Shown here: positions 51,224-60,251 of the stretch, piece after piece
Layout: each line of letters begins with the position of its first letter
How positions within the stretch are numbered: the stretch's first letter is position 1
Source of the DNA: Flavobacterium sp. 123
Lineage (GTDB): Bacteria > Bacteroidota > Bacteroidia > Flavobacteriales > Flavobacteriaceae
Assembly: GCF_003634825.1 (NCBI RefSeq)
Contig: NZ_RBXD01000001.1
Span: 1,014,501-1,078,500 of the forward strand
Direction: 5' to 3'
DNA: 64,000 nucleotides
The notes under the pieces: generated by a model
Seen by the model: the letters and a program-made list of their open reading frames with translations, nothing else
Told to the model about the DNA's origin: nothing
Database searches by the model: none
Translations under genes and position numbers: made by a program

Positions 51224-51250
51224 AAACCATCCAATCTGGATGGTTTTTTT
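51224..51250 (+). terminator. Terminator of hemD
   Basis: AAACCATCC (51224-51232) pairs with GGATGGTTT (51238-51246), five-base loop, T run. Confidence 0.9.
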
Positions 51251-51330
51251 ATGCTTTAAAAAAGGCAAAAATCAATTCTCAAATAGCAGGAATTAGATAG
51301 TAACAAACATTTGATATAATTACTAAACAA

Positions 51331-51360
51331 AAAAATCCGTCTCGTTTAAACAAGACGGAT
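51331..51360 (-). terminator. Terminator of the YugP-like protease gene
   Basis: ATCCGTCT (51335-51342) pairs with AGACGGAT (51353-51360). On the minus strand it is followed by a run of seven T. The plus-strand text shares 15 bases with the frr terminator at 60252. Confidence 0.85.
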
Positions 51361-51382
51361 GATTTATATTTTTGAGCGAAAA

Positions 51383-52069
51383 TTAATTCCTTCTACCGCC
51401 CATATATATTGAAACATAATACAACAAGGTCGCAATAGAACCTAAAGCAGCAACCACATACGTTCTAGCTGCCCATTTCAATGAATCTTCTGCACCAGAA
51501 TACTCAGCTCTATTCAACATATTTTCATTTTTTAACCAAGCTAATGCGCGATTACTCGCATCGTACTCAACTGGCAAAGTAATTATAGAAAACAAAGTTG
51601 TTGCGGCAAAAATAATAATTCCAATTAGCAACAATTGCGGAAAAGTTCTAATCATTAAGATTCCAGCAAGCAAAATCCATTGCATATAAGTTGATGCAAC
51701 ATTTACTATTGGAACTAATTGTGAGCGCATAGTCAACCATTGATATCCTACAGCATGTTGTACAGCATGTCCACATTCGTGAGCAGCTACTGCAGCAGCC
51801 GCAGCGTTTCTTTGATTGTAAACCGCCTCACTTAAGTTAACTGTTTTATCCACCGGATTATAATGATCTGTTAATTGCCCTGGTGTAGAAATTACCCTCA
51901 CATCAAAAATTCCATTATCAGCTAGCATTTTCTCAGCGATTTCGGCACCGGACATTCCGTTTTGTAATTGCAATTTAGAATAATGTTCAAATTTGCTTTT
52001 TAGTCTTGAACTAACTAACCAGCTAAATAGCATAATTGCTCCAGCAAGAATCAAATAACTCATTCCCAT
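51383..52069 (-). CDS. YugP-type zinc metallopeptidase
   Basis: A 228-residue membrane peptidase with HECGH (97-101) in AAAVAAHECGHAVQHAVGY, preceded by GMSGAEIAEKMLADNG and YNPVDKTVNLSEAVY, and with LPVEYDASNRAL downstream supplying the likely third ligand. Helices at about 3-19, 125-165 and 205-222 anchor it. The family is widespread and its physiological substrate is unknown. Lone gene, with a stem-rich spacer upstream. Confidence 0.88.
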   Translation of the reverse strand: MGMSYLILAGAIMLFSWLVSSRLKSKFEHYSKLQLQNGMSGAEIAEKMLADNGIFDVRVISTPGQLTDHYNPVDKTVNLSEAVYNQRNAAAAAVAAHECGHAVQHAVGYQWLTMRSQLVPIVNVASTYMQWILLAGILMIRTFPQLLLIGIIIFAATTLFSIITLPVEYDASNRALAWLKNENMLNRAEYSGAEDSLKWAARTYVVAALGSIATLLYYVSIYMGGRRN

Positions 52070-52164
52070 ATTTTTGTTTGTTTTTATGTTTAAAATAAAA
52101 CATCAAATTTTGAACCAAATTTTAAGAATGTCAATTTGGCATCATTATAAAAAATGGCAATAGC

Positions 52165-52277
52165 AATGTCAATAACAATAGTGCTTACAATAAAAAAATC
52201 CAAACTCTAATTGAACATAGTCAATAGAATTTGGATTTTTTAAATTTACATTTTTCAATGACATTGTTATTAGCATT
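52165..52277. repeat. Nested inverted repeats: hexamer-array arms around a terminator
   Basis: Outer arms AATGTCAATAACAAT (52165-52179) and ATTGTTATTAGCATT (52263-52277) pair at 13 of 15 positions. Both arms belong to degenerate hexamer runs (AATnnC) that continue on either side. Inside, AAAAAATCCAAA and TTTGGATTTTTT (52192-52241), with an inner TCTAATTGA/TCAATAGA stem, form the likely leuS terminator. Confidence 0.75.
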
Positions 52278-52293
52278 GAAATTGATGCTTTTT

Positions 52294-55191
52294 CTAGCCA
52301 ACCAAGTTGATAATTTTCCCAGGAACAATAATCACTTTATTAGGCGTTTTGCCATCTAATTGTTTGATTGTTCTTTCGTCCTTCATTACAATTTCCTCGA
52401 TTTGTTCCTTTGTTAAATCCAAAGGCAAAATTATAGTAAAACGCATTTTTCCATTGAAAGAAACTGGATATTCTTTACTACTTTCTACCAAATGTTGCGC
52501 ATCGAAAATTGGAAAATCAACCGTTGCAATTGAACCTGTGTTTCCTAACAACGACCATAATTCTTCCGCAATATGTGGTGCATAAGGCGAAATTACAATC
52601 GCTAATGGTTCTAAAATCGCACGAGAATGACAGTTTTGAGTTGACAATTCATTCACGCAAATCATAAACTGAGAAACCGATGTATTGAAAGAGAAACTCT
52701 CAATATCCTCTGCTACTTTTTTAATAGTTTTATGCAATGATTTTAAGTTGTCTTTCGTTGGTTCATCATTAGTTACTATTAAACCATTATCATCAAAATA
52801 CAAACGACACAATTTTTTCAAGAAACCAAAAACCCCCGAAATACCAGCAGTGTTCCAAGGTTTTGCTTGTTCCAATGGCCCCAAGAACATTTCATATAAA
52901 CGAAGTGTATCCGCTCCGTACTCTGTACAAATATCATCCGGAGTTACCACATTGTATTTGGATTTCGACATTTTTTCGATTTCGCGACCTACAATATATT
53001 TTCCGCTTTCTTCGCAAATGAATTCTGCATCAGCGTAATCTTCTCTCCAATTTTTGAATCTTTCAATATCTAATTCATCAGAAGAATTCACCATTGAAAC
53101 ATCCACATGAATAGGCTGCACGTTTTTCCCTTCTATTTTATTTTTCGAAACATACGTATTTGTTCCCTCTACTCTATAAACAAATGCACTCATTCCCAAG
53201 ATCATTCCCTGATTAATCAGTTTTTTGAAGGGCTCTTCGGTAGGCGCAAAACCTTTGTCTTTTAAAAACTTGTTCCAAAAACGAGAATACAATAAGTGAC
53301 CTGTTGCATGTTCGCTTCCGCCAATGTATAAATCTACACTTTCCCAATATTTCAAAGCTTCTTGACTAGCAAATTCACCTTGATTATGGGCATCCATATA
53401 ACGCATCCAATACCAAGAACTTCCTGCCCAACCTGGCATCGTGTTTAATTCTAATGGAAAAATAGTTTGGTTCTCGACTGCGCTCGAACTGACAACCTTG
53501 TTATTAACACTGTCCCAAGCCCAAACCAAAGCGTTTCCTAAAGGCGGTTGCCCATCTTCTGTTGGTAAATACTTTTCAACTTCAGGTAAAATTATTGGTA
53601 AATGTTGTGCATCAATCATTTGCGGCAAGCCATTTACATAATATACTGGAAACGGTTCTCCCCAATAGCGTTGACGAGAGAAAACGGCATCACGCAAACG
53701 GTAATTGATTTTTCCTTTTCCTTGGTTTATCTTTTCTAATTCGGCAATAACTTTCTTCGTTGCTTCTTTGTAATTCAGCCCATTTAAGAAATCTGAATTT
53801 GCAATTTCTACATTATCTTTAGAACCATAAGCTGCTTCCGAAATATCAACATTGGCAAAAATGTTTTTGATTTCTTGCATTGCCCCCGAAGTTTCGGGAT
53901 TGCCTCTGAAGAAATTTGCAAAAGCATAATCTCTTTCGTCTCCACAAGGAACCGCCATTACTGCTCCTGTTCCATATCCTGCCAAAACATAATCTCCAAT
54001 CCAAACCGGAATTGGTTCTTTAGTGAACGGATGCTCTGCATACGCTCCTGTAAACACACCTGAAATAGTTTTTACATCAGCCATACGCTCTCTTTCGGAA
54101 CGTTTAGCTGTTTTTTCTATATAGGCTTCAACGGCTTGTTTTTGTTCTGGAGTTGTGATTTGAGCAACCAATTCGTGTTCTGGTGCCAATGTCATAAACG
54201 TAACTCCGAAGATTGTATCAGGTCTTGTAGTAAACACATCGATATATTGTTGCTCGCTTTCGACTTTTGACTTTTGACTTTCGACTTTAAAAGAAACCAT
54301 TGCTCCAACAGATTTTCCAATCCAGTTTCGTTGGCTTTCTTTGATACTTTCACTCCAATCAATATCATTCAATCCCTGAAGCAAACGTTCCGCATAGGCA
54401 GAAATTCTCATACTCCATTGTGTCATTTTCTTACGAACAACGGTAAAACCACCACGTTCTGAAACCCCATTTACAATTTCGTCATTCGCTAGAACGGTTC
54501 CTAATCCAGGACACCAGTTTACCTCAGTCTCGGCTAAATAAGTCATTCTGTATTGTAGCAAGATTTTCTCCTGCTGTTCTTTTGCGAAAGCGTTCCATTC
54601 ATTTGCTGAAAAGCTTTCAATATTATCATCACAAACGGCATTTACATTTGCATTTCCTTCTGTTGAAAAAATAGAAACTAAAGTCGAAATATCTTCTGCT
54701 TTGTCACTGTTTTTATTGTACCAAGAATTGAATAATTGAATAAAAATCCATTGTGTGTGTTTGTAATAATCTGGATTTGAAGTACGCACTTCTCTACCCC
54801 AATCAAATGAAAATCCAATTTTATCCAATTGTTTTCTATAACCGGCAATTTTATTTCCGTCTTTATCAAAACCTCCGTCAATATTTACCGAAGTTGTGTC
54901 TTCAGGACGTTGCCCCGTTTGAATAGCATATTGTTCCGCTGGGAGTCCAAAACTATCATAACCCATAGGATGCAAGACGTTAAAACCTTGATGTCTTTTA
55001 TACCTTGAATACACATCAGAGGCAATATATCCCAACGGATGCCCTACGTGTAAGCCTGCTCCTGATGGATAAGGAAACATATCAAGTACGTAATATTTAG
55101 GTTTTATTGAATTATTTTCGGCTTTAAACGTTTGGTTTTCTAACCAATATTTCTGCCATTTGGCTTCTATTTCAATCGGATTGTATTTCAT
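52294..55191 (-). CDS. leuS: Leucine-tRNA ligase
   Basis: A 965-residue class I synthetase. HIGH reads LHVGHPLGY (near 47-55), the editing (CP1) domain has TTRPDTIFG and YGTGAVMAVPCGDERD, WSSWYWMRYMD follows as GSSWYW, and KMSKS is EKMSKSKYN. The anticodon-binding and C-terminal domains are complete. An unusual stretch, residues about 300-312 (KVESQKSKVESEQ), is encoded by a heptamer DNA array just before the editing domain; it looks like an in-frame insertion. The -7 element (TAAATTTG, 55316-55309) lies about 118 bases upstream, leaving a long leader. Confidence 0.96.
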   Translation of the reverse strand: MKYNPIEIEAKWQKYWLENQTFKAENNSIKPKYYVLDMFPYPSGAGLHVGHPLGYIASDVYSRYKRHQGFNVLHPMGYDSFGLPAEQYAIQTGQRPEDTTSVNIDGGFDKDGNKIAGYRKQLDKIGFSFDWGREVRTSNPDYYKHTQWIFIQLFNSWYNKNSDKAEDISTLVSIFSTEGNANVNAVCDDNIESFSANEWNAFAKEQQEKILLQYRMTYLAETEVNWCPGLGTVLANDEIVNGVSERGGFTVVRKKMTQWSMRISAYAERLLQGLNDIDWSESIKESQRNWIGKSVGAMVSFKVESQKSKVESEQQYIDVFTTRPDTIFGVTFMTLAPEHELVAQITTPEQKQAVEAYIEKTAKRSERERMADVKTISGVFTGAYAEHPFTKEPIPVWIGDYVLAGYGTGAVMAVPCGDERDYAFANFFRGNPETSGAMQEIKNIFANVDISEAAYGSKDNVEIANSDFLNGLNYKEATKKVIAELEKINQGKGKINYRLRDAVFSRQRYWGEPFPVYYVNGLPQMIDAQHLPIILPEVEKYLPTEDGQPPLGNALVWAWDSVNNKVVSSSAVENQTIFPLELNTMPGWAGSSWYWMRYMDAHNQGEFASQEALKYWESVDLYIGGSEHATGHLLYSRFWNKFLKDKGFAPTEEPFKKLINQGMILGMSAFVYRVEGTNTYVSKNKIEGKNVQPIHVDVSMVNSSDELDIERFKNWREDYADAEFICEESGKYIVGREIEKMSKSKYNVVTPDDICTEYGADTLRLYEMFLGPLEQAKPWNTAGISGVFGFLKKLCRLYFDDNGLIVTNDEPTKDNLKSLHKTIKKVAEDIESFSFNTSVSQFMICVNELSTQNCHSRAILEPLAIVISPYAPHIAEELWSLLGNTGSIATVDFPIFDAQHLVESSKEYPVSFNGKMRFTIILPLDLTKEQIEEIVMKDERTIKQLDGKTPNKVIIVPGKIINLVG
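54256..54289. repeat. Heptamer array inside leuS
   Basis: GCTTTC, then GACTTTT, GACTTTT, GACTTTC, GACTTTA in plus-strand order (54256-54289). On the coding strand these give the peptide period KVESQKS-KVESE. The same kind of array is otherwise found only between genes here. Confidence 0.9.
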
Positions 55192-55308
55192 TATTGCTTT
55201 TTAAATTAAGTTATGCTAAAGCATACTCAAGTCATTTTTATAAAAATTCTAAAAGAGACATGGAGACAAAGCCGTAGAGACTTTCTCACGATGACCGTTT
55301 TCAGGTGC

Positions 55309-55316
55309 CAAATTTA
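55309..55316 (-). promoter_or_regulatory. -7 promoter element of leuS
   Basis: TAAATTTG on the minus strand (55316-55309) matches the consensus. The leader it implies (55192-55303) contains a GTCTC-rich, roughly 7-base periodic stretch (55255-55288) and a small stem TATGCT/AGCATA, but no T-box motif. Confidence 0.6.
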
Positions 55317-55406
55317 CGTTTATTGTACGAAAGTTAAAACTTTGAGGGTTATTAACTTTAAATAAAGAAATTCTTTATTATTTTTACCCCATAATTACAG
55401 TAAACT

Positions 55407-56282
55407 ATGAGTTCTTCCTTTGATAAATTTCAAAAACGCAGGTTAATTTCCTCTTATTTTTCAGTTGTACTAAGTGTATTCTTGGTTTTATTTCTGTTGG
55501 GAATGTTGGGTCTTTTCATTATAAATTCTAAAAAATTAGCTGACGATTTCAAAGAGAATATTGCAATGACCGTATTCTTCAAAAACGAAGCTAATGATAC
55601 TATTCTAAAAAGTTTTGGAACAGAATTAAAAAAAGCTCCTTTTTCAAAAACCTATGTATTTGTTTCCAAAGAAGCTGCTGCAAAGCAACATACTGATATT
55701 ATTGGGGAAGATTTCGTTACGTTTTTAGGCGAAAATCCTTTACAAAACTCTTATGACATTCACTTAAAAGCGGATTATGTATTTAGAGACAGCATCTCAA
55801 AAATAGAAAGTCGCTTGCGCAGAAATCCTATGATTTCGGATATTGTTTATGACAAGCAATTAGTAAATTTAGTGAATGACAATATCAAAAAAGTAAGTAT
55901 GTGGATCCTTATAGTAAGTGGATTTTTGACTGTGATTGCCGTTTTGTTAATCAACAGTTCACTTCGTTTATCCATTCATTCAAACCGATTTATCATTAAA
56001 ACCATGCAAATGGTTGGTGCAACCAAATCATTTATCAGAAAACCATTTGTAATGCGAAGCATACGACTTGGAATGATTGGTTCTGGATTAGCGATTCTTG
56101 CCTTGATTGGAGTTTTGGGGTATCTTGAAAATAATTTCCCAAATCTTGGAATTCTAGACGATAAATTTTTAATTGGATTAGTATTAGTAACTGTTTTTGG
56201 AATTGGAATACTAATTACTTGGTTGAGTACATATTTTGCAACACAACGTTTCTTGAATTTAAGAACAGACGATTTATACTAA
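55407..56282 (+). CDS. ftsX: Cell division protein FtsX (permease-like)
   Basis: A 291-residue inner-membrane protein with four helices (about 18-40, 163-183, 218-236, 254-277) and a periplasmic domain between the first two (about 45-160), the FtsX layout. MQMVGATKSFIRKPF before helix 3 is the conserved cytoplasmic loop that contacts FtsE. FtsEX controls peptidoglycan hydrolases at division. ftsE is not in the window. It heads the order ftsX-DUF3098-uppP-truB, typical of flavobacteria. Confidence 0.9.
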   Translation: MSSSFDKFQKRRLISSYFSVVLSVFLVLFLLGMLGLFIINSKKLADDFKENIAMTVFFKNEANDTILKSFGTELKKAPFSKTYVFVSKEAAAKQHTDIIGEDFVTFLGENPLQNSYDIHLKADYVFRDSISKIESRLRRNPMISDIVYDKQLVNLVNDNIKKVSMWILIVSGFLTVIAVLLINSSLRLSIHSNRFIIKTMQMVGATKSFIRKPFVMRSIRLGMIGSGLAILALIGVLGYLENNFPNLGILDDKFLIGLVLVTVFGIGILITWLSTYFATQRFLNLRTDDLY

Positions 56283-56283
56283 T

Positions 56284-56315
56284 GTTTATTCGTTGATTTG
56301 GTTATTTGTTTATTC
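56284..56315. repeat. Octamer array between ftsX and the DUF3098 gene
   Basis: Four consecutive 8-base units: GTTTATTC, GTTGATTT, GGTTATTT, GTTTATTC. They begin directly after the ftsX stop. Confidence 0.8.
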
Positions 56316-56355
56316 AAATTCTAGCCATTCAGCTTTCTAAATCTACATCATAAAA

Positions 56356-56598
56356 ATGAAAAACAACGAACAAAAACAAGAATTCCTTTTCGAAAAAATA
56401 AATTACAAAATTCTCTTAATTGGGATTGGAGTAATTGCTTTAGGATTTATACTTATGTCTGGTGGTGGAAGCGAAGATCCAACTGTTTTCAATGAAGATA
56501 TTTTTAATTTTAGAAGAATTCGCTTGGCACCAACTACCGTTCTTGTTGGTTTTGCCATTACCGTTTATGCCATTCTAAAAAATCCAAAAAAAGCATAA
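56356..56598 (+). CDS. DUF3098 small membrane protein
   Basis: An 80-residue protein with two membrane helices (about 17-36 and 58-74). The conserved segment between them reads MSGGGSEDPTVFNEDIFNF and then RRIRLAPTTVLVGF, the DUF3098 signature. Function unknown. Its stop is immediately followed by the uppP ATG, so translation may be coupled. It is regularly placed between ftsX and uppP in flavobacteria, which hints at a cell-wall or division role. Confidence 0.87.
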   Translation: MKNNEQKQEFLFEKINYKILLIGIGVIALGFILMSGGGSEDPTVFNEDIFNFRRIRLAPTTVLVGFAITVYAILKNPKKA

Positions 56599-57399
56599 AT
56601 GAATACTTTACAAGCCATTATTCTTGCCATTATTGAAGGAATTACAGAGTTTTTACCCGTTTCTTCAACTGGTCATATGATTATTGCCTCTTCTTTTTTT
56701 GGCATTGAGCATGATGAATTCACTAAACTTTTTACAATTGTTATCCAACTTGGAGCTATATTATCAGTAGTTGTTTTGTATTTCAAACGATTCTTTCAAT
56801 CTTTTGATTTTTATTTCAAATTACTTGTTGCTTTTATTCCTGCAGTAGTTTTTGGATTACTTTTCAGCAAAAAAATAGATGCCTTGCTAGAAAGTCCGGT
56901 TACAGTTGCCATTTCTCTTTTGGCAGGAGGAATTATTTTATTAAAAGTTGATGATTGGTTTTCAGTTCCAGAAGTTGGCTCTCCAGTAAGCAAAAAAATC
57001 ACTTATCTTCAAGCATTTAAAATTGGATTGTTCCAATGTTTAGCAATGGTACCTGGAGTTTCCCGAAGCGGAGCAAGTATTGTAGGCGGAATGTCACAAA
57101 AATTATCCCGTACTACAGCAGCTGAATTTTCTTTTTTTCTGGCGGTTCCAACAATGTTAGGTGCTACAGCAAAAAAATGTTATGATTATTACAAAGATGG
57201 TTTTGTATTAACCAATGACCAAATTAGTTTTTTAGTAATTGGAAATATCGTTGCATTTATAGTGGCACTTTTAGCCATAAAATCATTTATAGAATTTTTA
57301 AGTAAAAAAGGCTTTAAAATTTTTGGCTATTATAGAATTATAGCTGGAATTATTTTATTGTTAATTCACTTTTTCATTCACCCACTGACTATTATTTAA
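56599..57399 (+). CDS. uppP: Undecaprenyl-diphosphate phosphatase (UppP/BacA)
   Basis: A 266-residue membrane enzyme that recycles undecaprenyl diphosphate to the monophosphate carrier. The two catalytic stretches are present: [14 protein letters not shown] (13-26) and [10 protein letters not shown] in the second half. About eight helices are visible, as expected. Its stop overlaps the truB start by one base. It follows the DUF3098 gene with no gap. Confidence 0.95.
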   Translation: MNTLQAIILAIIEGITEFLPVSSTGHMIIASSFFGIEHDEFTKLFTIVIQLGAILSVVVLYFKRFFQSFDFYFKLLVAFIPAVVFGLLFSKKIDALLESPVTVAISLLAGGIILLKVDDWFSVPEVGSPVSKKITYLQAFKIGLFQCLAMVPGVSRSGASIVGGMSQKLSRTTAAEFSFFLAVPTMLGATAKKCYDYYKDGFVLTNDQISFLVIGNIVAFIVALLAIKSFIEFLSKKGFKIFGYYRIIAGIILLLIHFFIHPLTII

Positions 57400-58094
57400 T
57401 GACAGCCGAAGACTATTTAAACGGACAAATTTTATTAATAGATAAACCTTTGCATTGGACTTCATTTCAAGCGGTCAACAAAATGAAATGGGCTTTAAAA
57501 AGCAAATTAAATCTTCCAAAAAAATTCAAGATTGGTCATGCAGGAACTTTAGATCCATTAGCATCTGGACTGCTATTAGTTTGTACGGGTAAGTTTACCA
57601 AAAAAATTACAGAACTTCAAGGTCAACCTAAAGAGTATACTGGGACTTTCTTTATTGGAGCCACTACACCATCTTATGATTTAGAAACTGATATTGACCA
57701 AACCTTTCCAACTTCGCATATTGATGAAGCTTTAATACACGAAACGGTAAAGCAATTCTTAGGTGAAATAGATCAAAAACCACCTATTTTTTCGGCTATA
57801 AAAAAAGACGGCGTTCGTTTATACGAACATGCTCGTGCGGGAGAAACGGTAGAAATTGCAAGCAGAAAAACTACTATTCACGAATTTGAAATCACCAGAA
57901 TTGCACTTCCTGAAATTGACTTCAGAGTGGTTTGCAGCAAAGGAACTTATATTCGTTCTCTAGCATATGATTTTGGAAAAGCCATGAATTCTGGTTCTCA
58001 TTTAACGGTTTTGCGCCGAACAAAAATTGGAAATTATAACGTTAAAAATGCCTTAGATGTCACCTTGTTTGAAGATTCTATTGTTACAAACTAA
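57399..58094 (+). CDS. truB: tRNA pseudouridine(55) synthase
   Basis: A 231-residue TruB, which makes pseudouridine 55 in the T loop of tRNA. The catalytic Asp is D52 in GHAGTLDPLASGLL. KPPIFSAIKKDGVRLYEHAR and CSKGTYIRSLAYDFG are also present. It lacks the C-terminal PUA domain of the longer E. coli protein, as is usual for this short class. It begins at the last base of uppP and ends overlapping a convergent gene by 11 bases. Confidence 0.95.
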   Translation: MTAEDYLNGQILLIDKPLHWTSFQAVNKMKWALKSKLNLPKKFKIGHAGTLDPLASGLLLVCTGKFTKKITELQGQPKEYTGTFFIGATTPSYDLETDIDQTFPTSHIDEALIHETVKQFLGEIDQKPPIFSAIKKDGVRLYEHARAGETVEIASRKTTIHEFEITRIALPEIDFRVVCSKGTYIRSLAYDFGKAMNSGSHLTVLRRTKIGNYNVKNALDVTLFEDSIVTN

Positions 58095-58686
58095 GCATTA
58101 AATCCAGAATTTCATTCTGTGTACTCAATCCTTTGTCATGCAAATACCATAATTGCAATTCTGCTTTGGCTGTTTCGTCAATAACACCATGTTCTTTTTT
58201 GTAATTATTCATAAATTCAATCGCTCCTTTTGGTCTTGGACCCCAATGACCAAGAACATCACCAGTTGCTTTTTCAATTATAATCAGTTTAGGAATAGCT
58301 CTTGTGCCATTTGTTAAAAAATGATTCATCGTATCTTCATTTTCATCGCGTAAAGCTATTTTCATTTCTATTTTCTTATTGGATTCTTGCACCATTTTAT
58401 TGAAAACAGGAAGCAATTGTGCTGCATCACCACACCAACCTTCGGCAAGAACTAACCAGATATACTCTTTTTTTAAAGCCTGAAGTTTTACCACATTTTC
58501 TGCTGAAATTTTCATAGTCTTATCCAAACGATTCAACCTTGTTTCGTTCAATATACTATAATGAGTTAGCTTTTCAGATTGTTCATTCCCTGTTGATTTA
58601 CCTTCTAGCAACAAATCTGAAATTAATTTTCTGTATTCTGAATAAGAATGGCTATTGAATAATGCTTTTGCAATAGAAACTTTCAT
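58084..58686 (-). CDS. Thioredoxin-like protein with a single active-site cysteine
   Basis: A 200-residue protein with a thioredoxin fold at about 55-175. The active site reads AEGWCGDAAQ (W84-C85-G86-D87), so the resolving Cys of C-x-x-C is missing. NGTRAIPKLIII holds the cis-Pro loop. No signal peptide, so it is likely cytoplasmic. Proteins of this WCGD class are common in Bacteroidetes and are annotated as thioredoxin family, without a defined reaction. It may act as a monothiol reductase or not be redox active. Lone gene, convergent with truB. Confidence 0.82.
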   Translation of the reverse strand: MKVSIAKALFNSHSYSEYRKLISDLLLEGKSTGNEQSEKLTHYSILNETRLNRLDKTMKISAENVVKLQALKKEYIWLVLAEGWCGDAAQLLPVFNKMVQESNKKIEMKIALRDENEDTMNHFLTNGTRAIPKLIIIEKATGDVLGHWGPRPKGAIEFMNNYKKEHGVIDETAKAELQLWYLHDKGLSTQNEILDLMLSL

Positions 58687-58866
58687 AGTTTTTGGTTTTT
58701 ATTTATGGCTCAAAATTAGCTTTAATAAAAAACAGAAAAGGTGACTTTTATTACTTAACAAAAGTAAATTCGGAAAAAATAATCGCCTCTTTAATTTGAA
58801 AATGTTTTTTAAAAATAAAACCTAAATTATTTTAAAAACACTATTTAAAAAAAAACAGAATATCCC

Positions 58867-58874
58867 TATATTTG
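58867..58874 (+). promoter_or_regulatory. -7 promoter element of pyrH-frr
   Basis: TATATTTG, an exact match, lies 23 bases before the pyrH ATG. The stretch 58687-58866 is AT-rich with no gene. Confidence 0.65.
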
Positions 58875-58897
58875 CACCCAAACAACTCAAGATACAC

Positions 58898-59605
58898 ATG
58901 AAATATAAAAGAATTCTTCTGAAATTAAGTGGTGAAGCTTTAATGGGCGACTTACAATATGGAATTGACCCAAAAAGATTAGCTGAATACGCTGATGAAA
59001 TCAAACAAATTCATGCTAAAGGAGTAGAAATTGCCATTGTAATAGGTGGAGGAAATATTTTCAGAGGTGTTGCTGGTGCAAGTTCAGGAATGGACAGAGT
59101 ACAAGGCGATTATATGGGAATGCTCGCTACCGTTATTAATGGAATGGCATTACAAGGTGCGCTTGAAGACAAAGGAATGAAAACGCGTTTGCAAACTGCC
59201 TTAAAAATGGAATCTATTGCTGAACCTTATATCAAAAGAAGAGCAGATCGTCATCTTGAAAAAGGACGAATTGTAATTTTCGGAGCAGGAACTGGAAATC
59301 CATACTTTACAACAGATACTGCAGCTGTTTTACGTGGTATAGAAATTAACGCTAATGTGATTTTGAAAGGAACTCGCGTTGATGGTGTTTACGATTCTGA
59401 CCCAGAGAAAAATGCTTCGGCGGTAAAATTTGATTTTATTTCTTTTGAAGATGTATTGAAAAAAGGATTGAATGTAATGGACACGACTGCTTTCACATTG
59501 AGCCAAGAAAACAAACTTCCAATTGTGGTTTTTGACATGAATAAAGTAGGTAATTTATTAAAAATCTGCGAAGGAGAAAACATCGGAACCGTAGTAAATA
59601 TATAG
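58898..59605 (+). CDS. pyrH: UMP kinase
   Basis: A 235-residue hexameric UMP kinase of the amino-acid kinase fold, distinct from eukaryotic UMP/CMP kinase. Motifs: [13 protein letters not shown] at the N terminus, [26 protein letters not shown], and [13 protein letters not shown]. It makes UDP from UMP. It precedes frr in the widespread pyrH-frr pair, with a 63-base gap that holds a hairpin and a heptamer array. Confidence 0.97.
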   Translation: MKYKRILLKLSGEALMGDLQYGIDPKRLAEYADEIKQIHAKGVEIAIVIGGGNIFRGVAGASSGMDRVQGDYMGMLATVINGMALQGALEDKGMKTRLQTALKMESIAEPYIKRRADRHLEKGRIVIFGAGTGNPYFTTDTAAVLRGIEINANVILKGTRVDGVYDSDPEKNASAVKFDFISFEDVLKKGLNVMDTTAFTLSQENKLPIVVFDMNKVGNLLKICEGENIGTVVNI

Positions 59606-59639
59606 TTAATGATTATGGGTTTTTGATTTTTAAAAATAG

Positions 59640-59667
59640 CCAAAACCCAAAATGCAAAATCTAAAAA
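59640..59667. repeat. Heptamer array ending at the frr start codon
   Basis: Four units CCAAAAC, CCAAAAT, GCAAAAT, CTAAAAA (59640-59667) end one base before the frr ATG. A hairpin GGGTTTT/AAAACCC (59615-59648) overlaps the first unit. Confidence 0.8.
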
Positions 59668-59668
59668 A

Positions 59669-60232
59669 ATGACTGAAGAAATTGAATTTATATTAGATAG
59701 TACTAAAGAATCTATGGCAGGTTCTATTGCACATTTAGAAAAATCGTTTTTAAATATTCGTGCAGGAAAAGCATCTCCAGCAATGTTGGGAAGCGTTTTT
59801 GTTGATTATTATGGATCTGCAACACCACTTTCTCAAGTTTCAAAAATCAGCGTTCCTGATGCAAGAACGATTACTTTACAACCTTTTGAAAAAAATATGT
59901 TACAACCTATCGAAAAAGCAATCATGATTGCTAATATAGGTTTTAACCCAATGAATAATGGAGATGTGGTTATTATAAGTGTTCCGCCATTGACCGAAGA
60001 AAGAAGACGTGATCTTGCAAAACAAGCAAAATCTGAAGCCGAAGATGCAAAAGTAGGTATTAGAAATGCCCGTAAAGACGCCAATACCGAAATTAAAAAA
60101 CTAGAAAAAGAAGGAACTTCAGAAGACATTTGTAAAAGTGCTGAAGATGAAGTGCAAAACTTGACAAACAGTTTTATAAAAAAAATTGATGAGCTTCTTG
60201 TAATAAAAGATGCTGAAATCATGAAAGTATAA
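59669..60232 (+). CDS. frr: Ribosome recycling factor
   Basis: A 187-residue RRF that splits post-termination ribosomes with EF-G. It has the LNIRAGKASPAML opening of the helical domain, the FVDYYGSATPLSQVSKISVPDARTI domain 2, and PPLTEERRRDLAKQAKSEAEDAKVGIRNARKD. Length agrees with the family (about 185). It is the second gene after pyrH, and its start follows a heptamer array without a recognisable ribosome-binding site. Confidence 0.97.
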   Translation: MTEEIEFILDSTKESMAGSIAHLEKSFLNIRAGKASPAMLGSVFVDYYGSATPLSQVSKISVPDARTITLQPFEKNMLQPIEKAIMIANIGFNPMNNGDVVIISVPPLTEERRRDLAKQAKSEAEDAKVGIRNARKDANTEIKKLEKEGTSEDICKSAEDEVQNLTNSFIKKIDELLVIKDAEIMKV

Positions 60233-60251
60233 CTTCGAATGAAGCTATCTC

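Noticed and set aside
55192..55308. T-box leader upstream of leuS
   Set aside because: No T-box consensus or specifier stem; T-boxes are not expected in this phylum. The stretch looks like a GTCTC-rich simple repeat.
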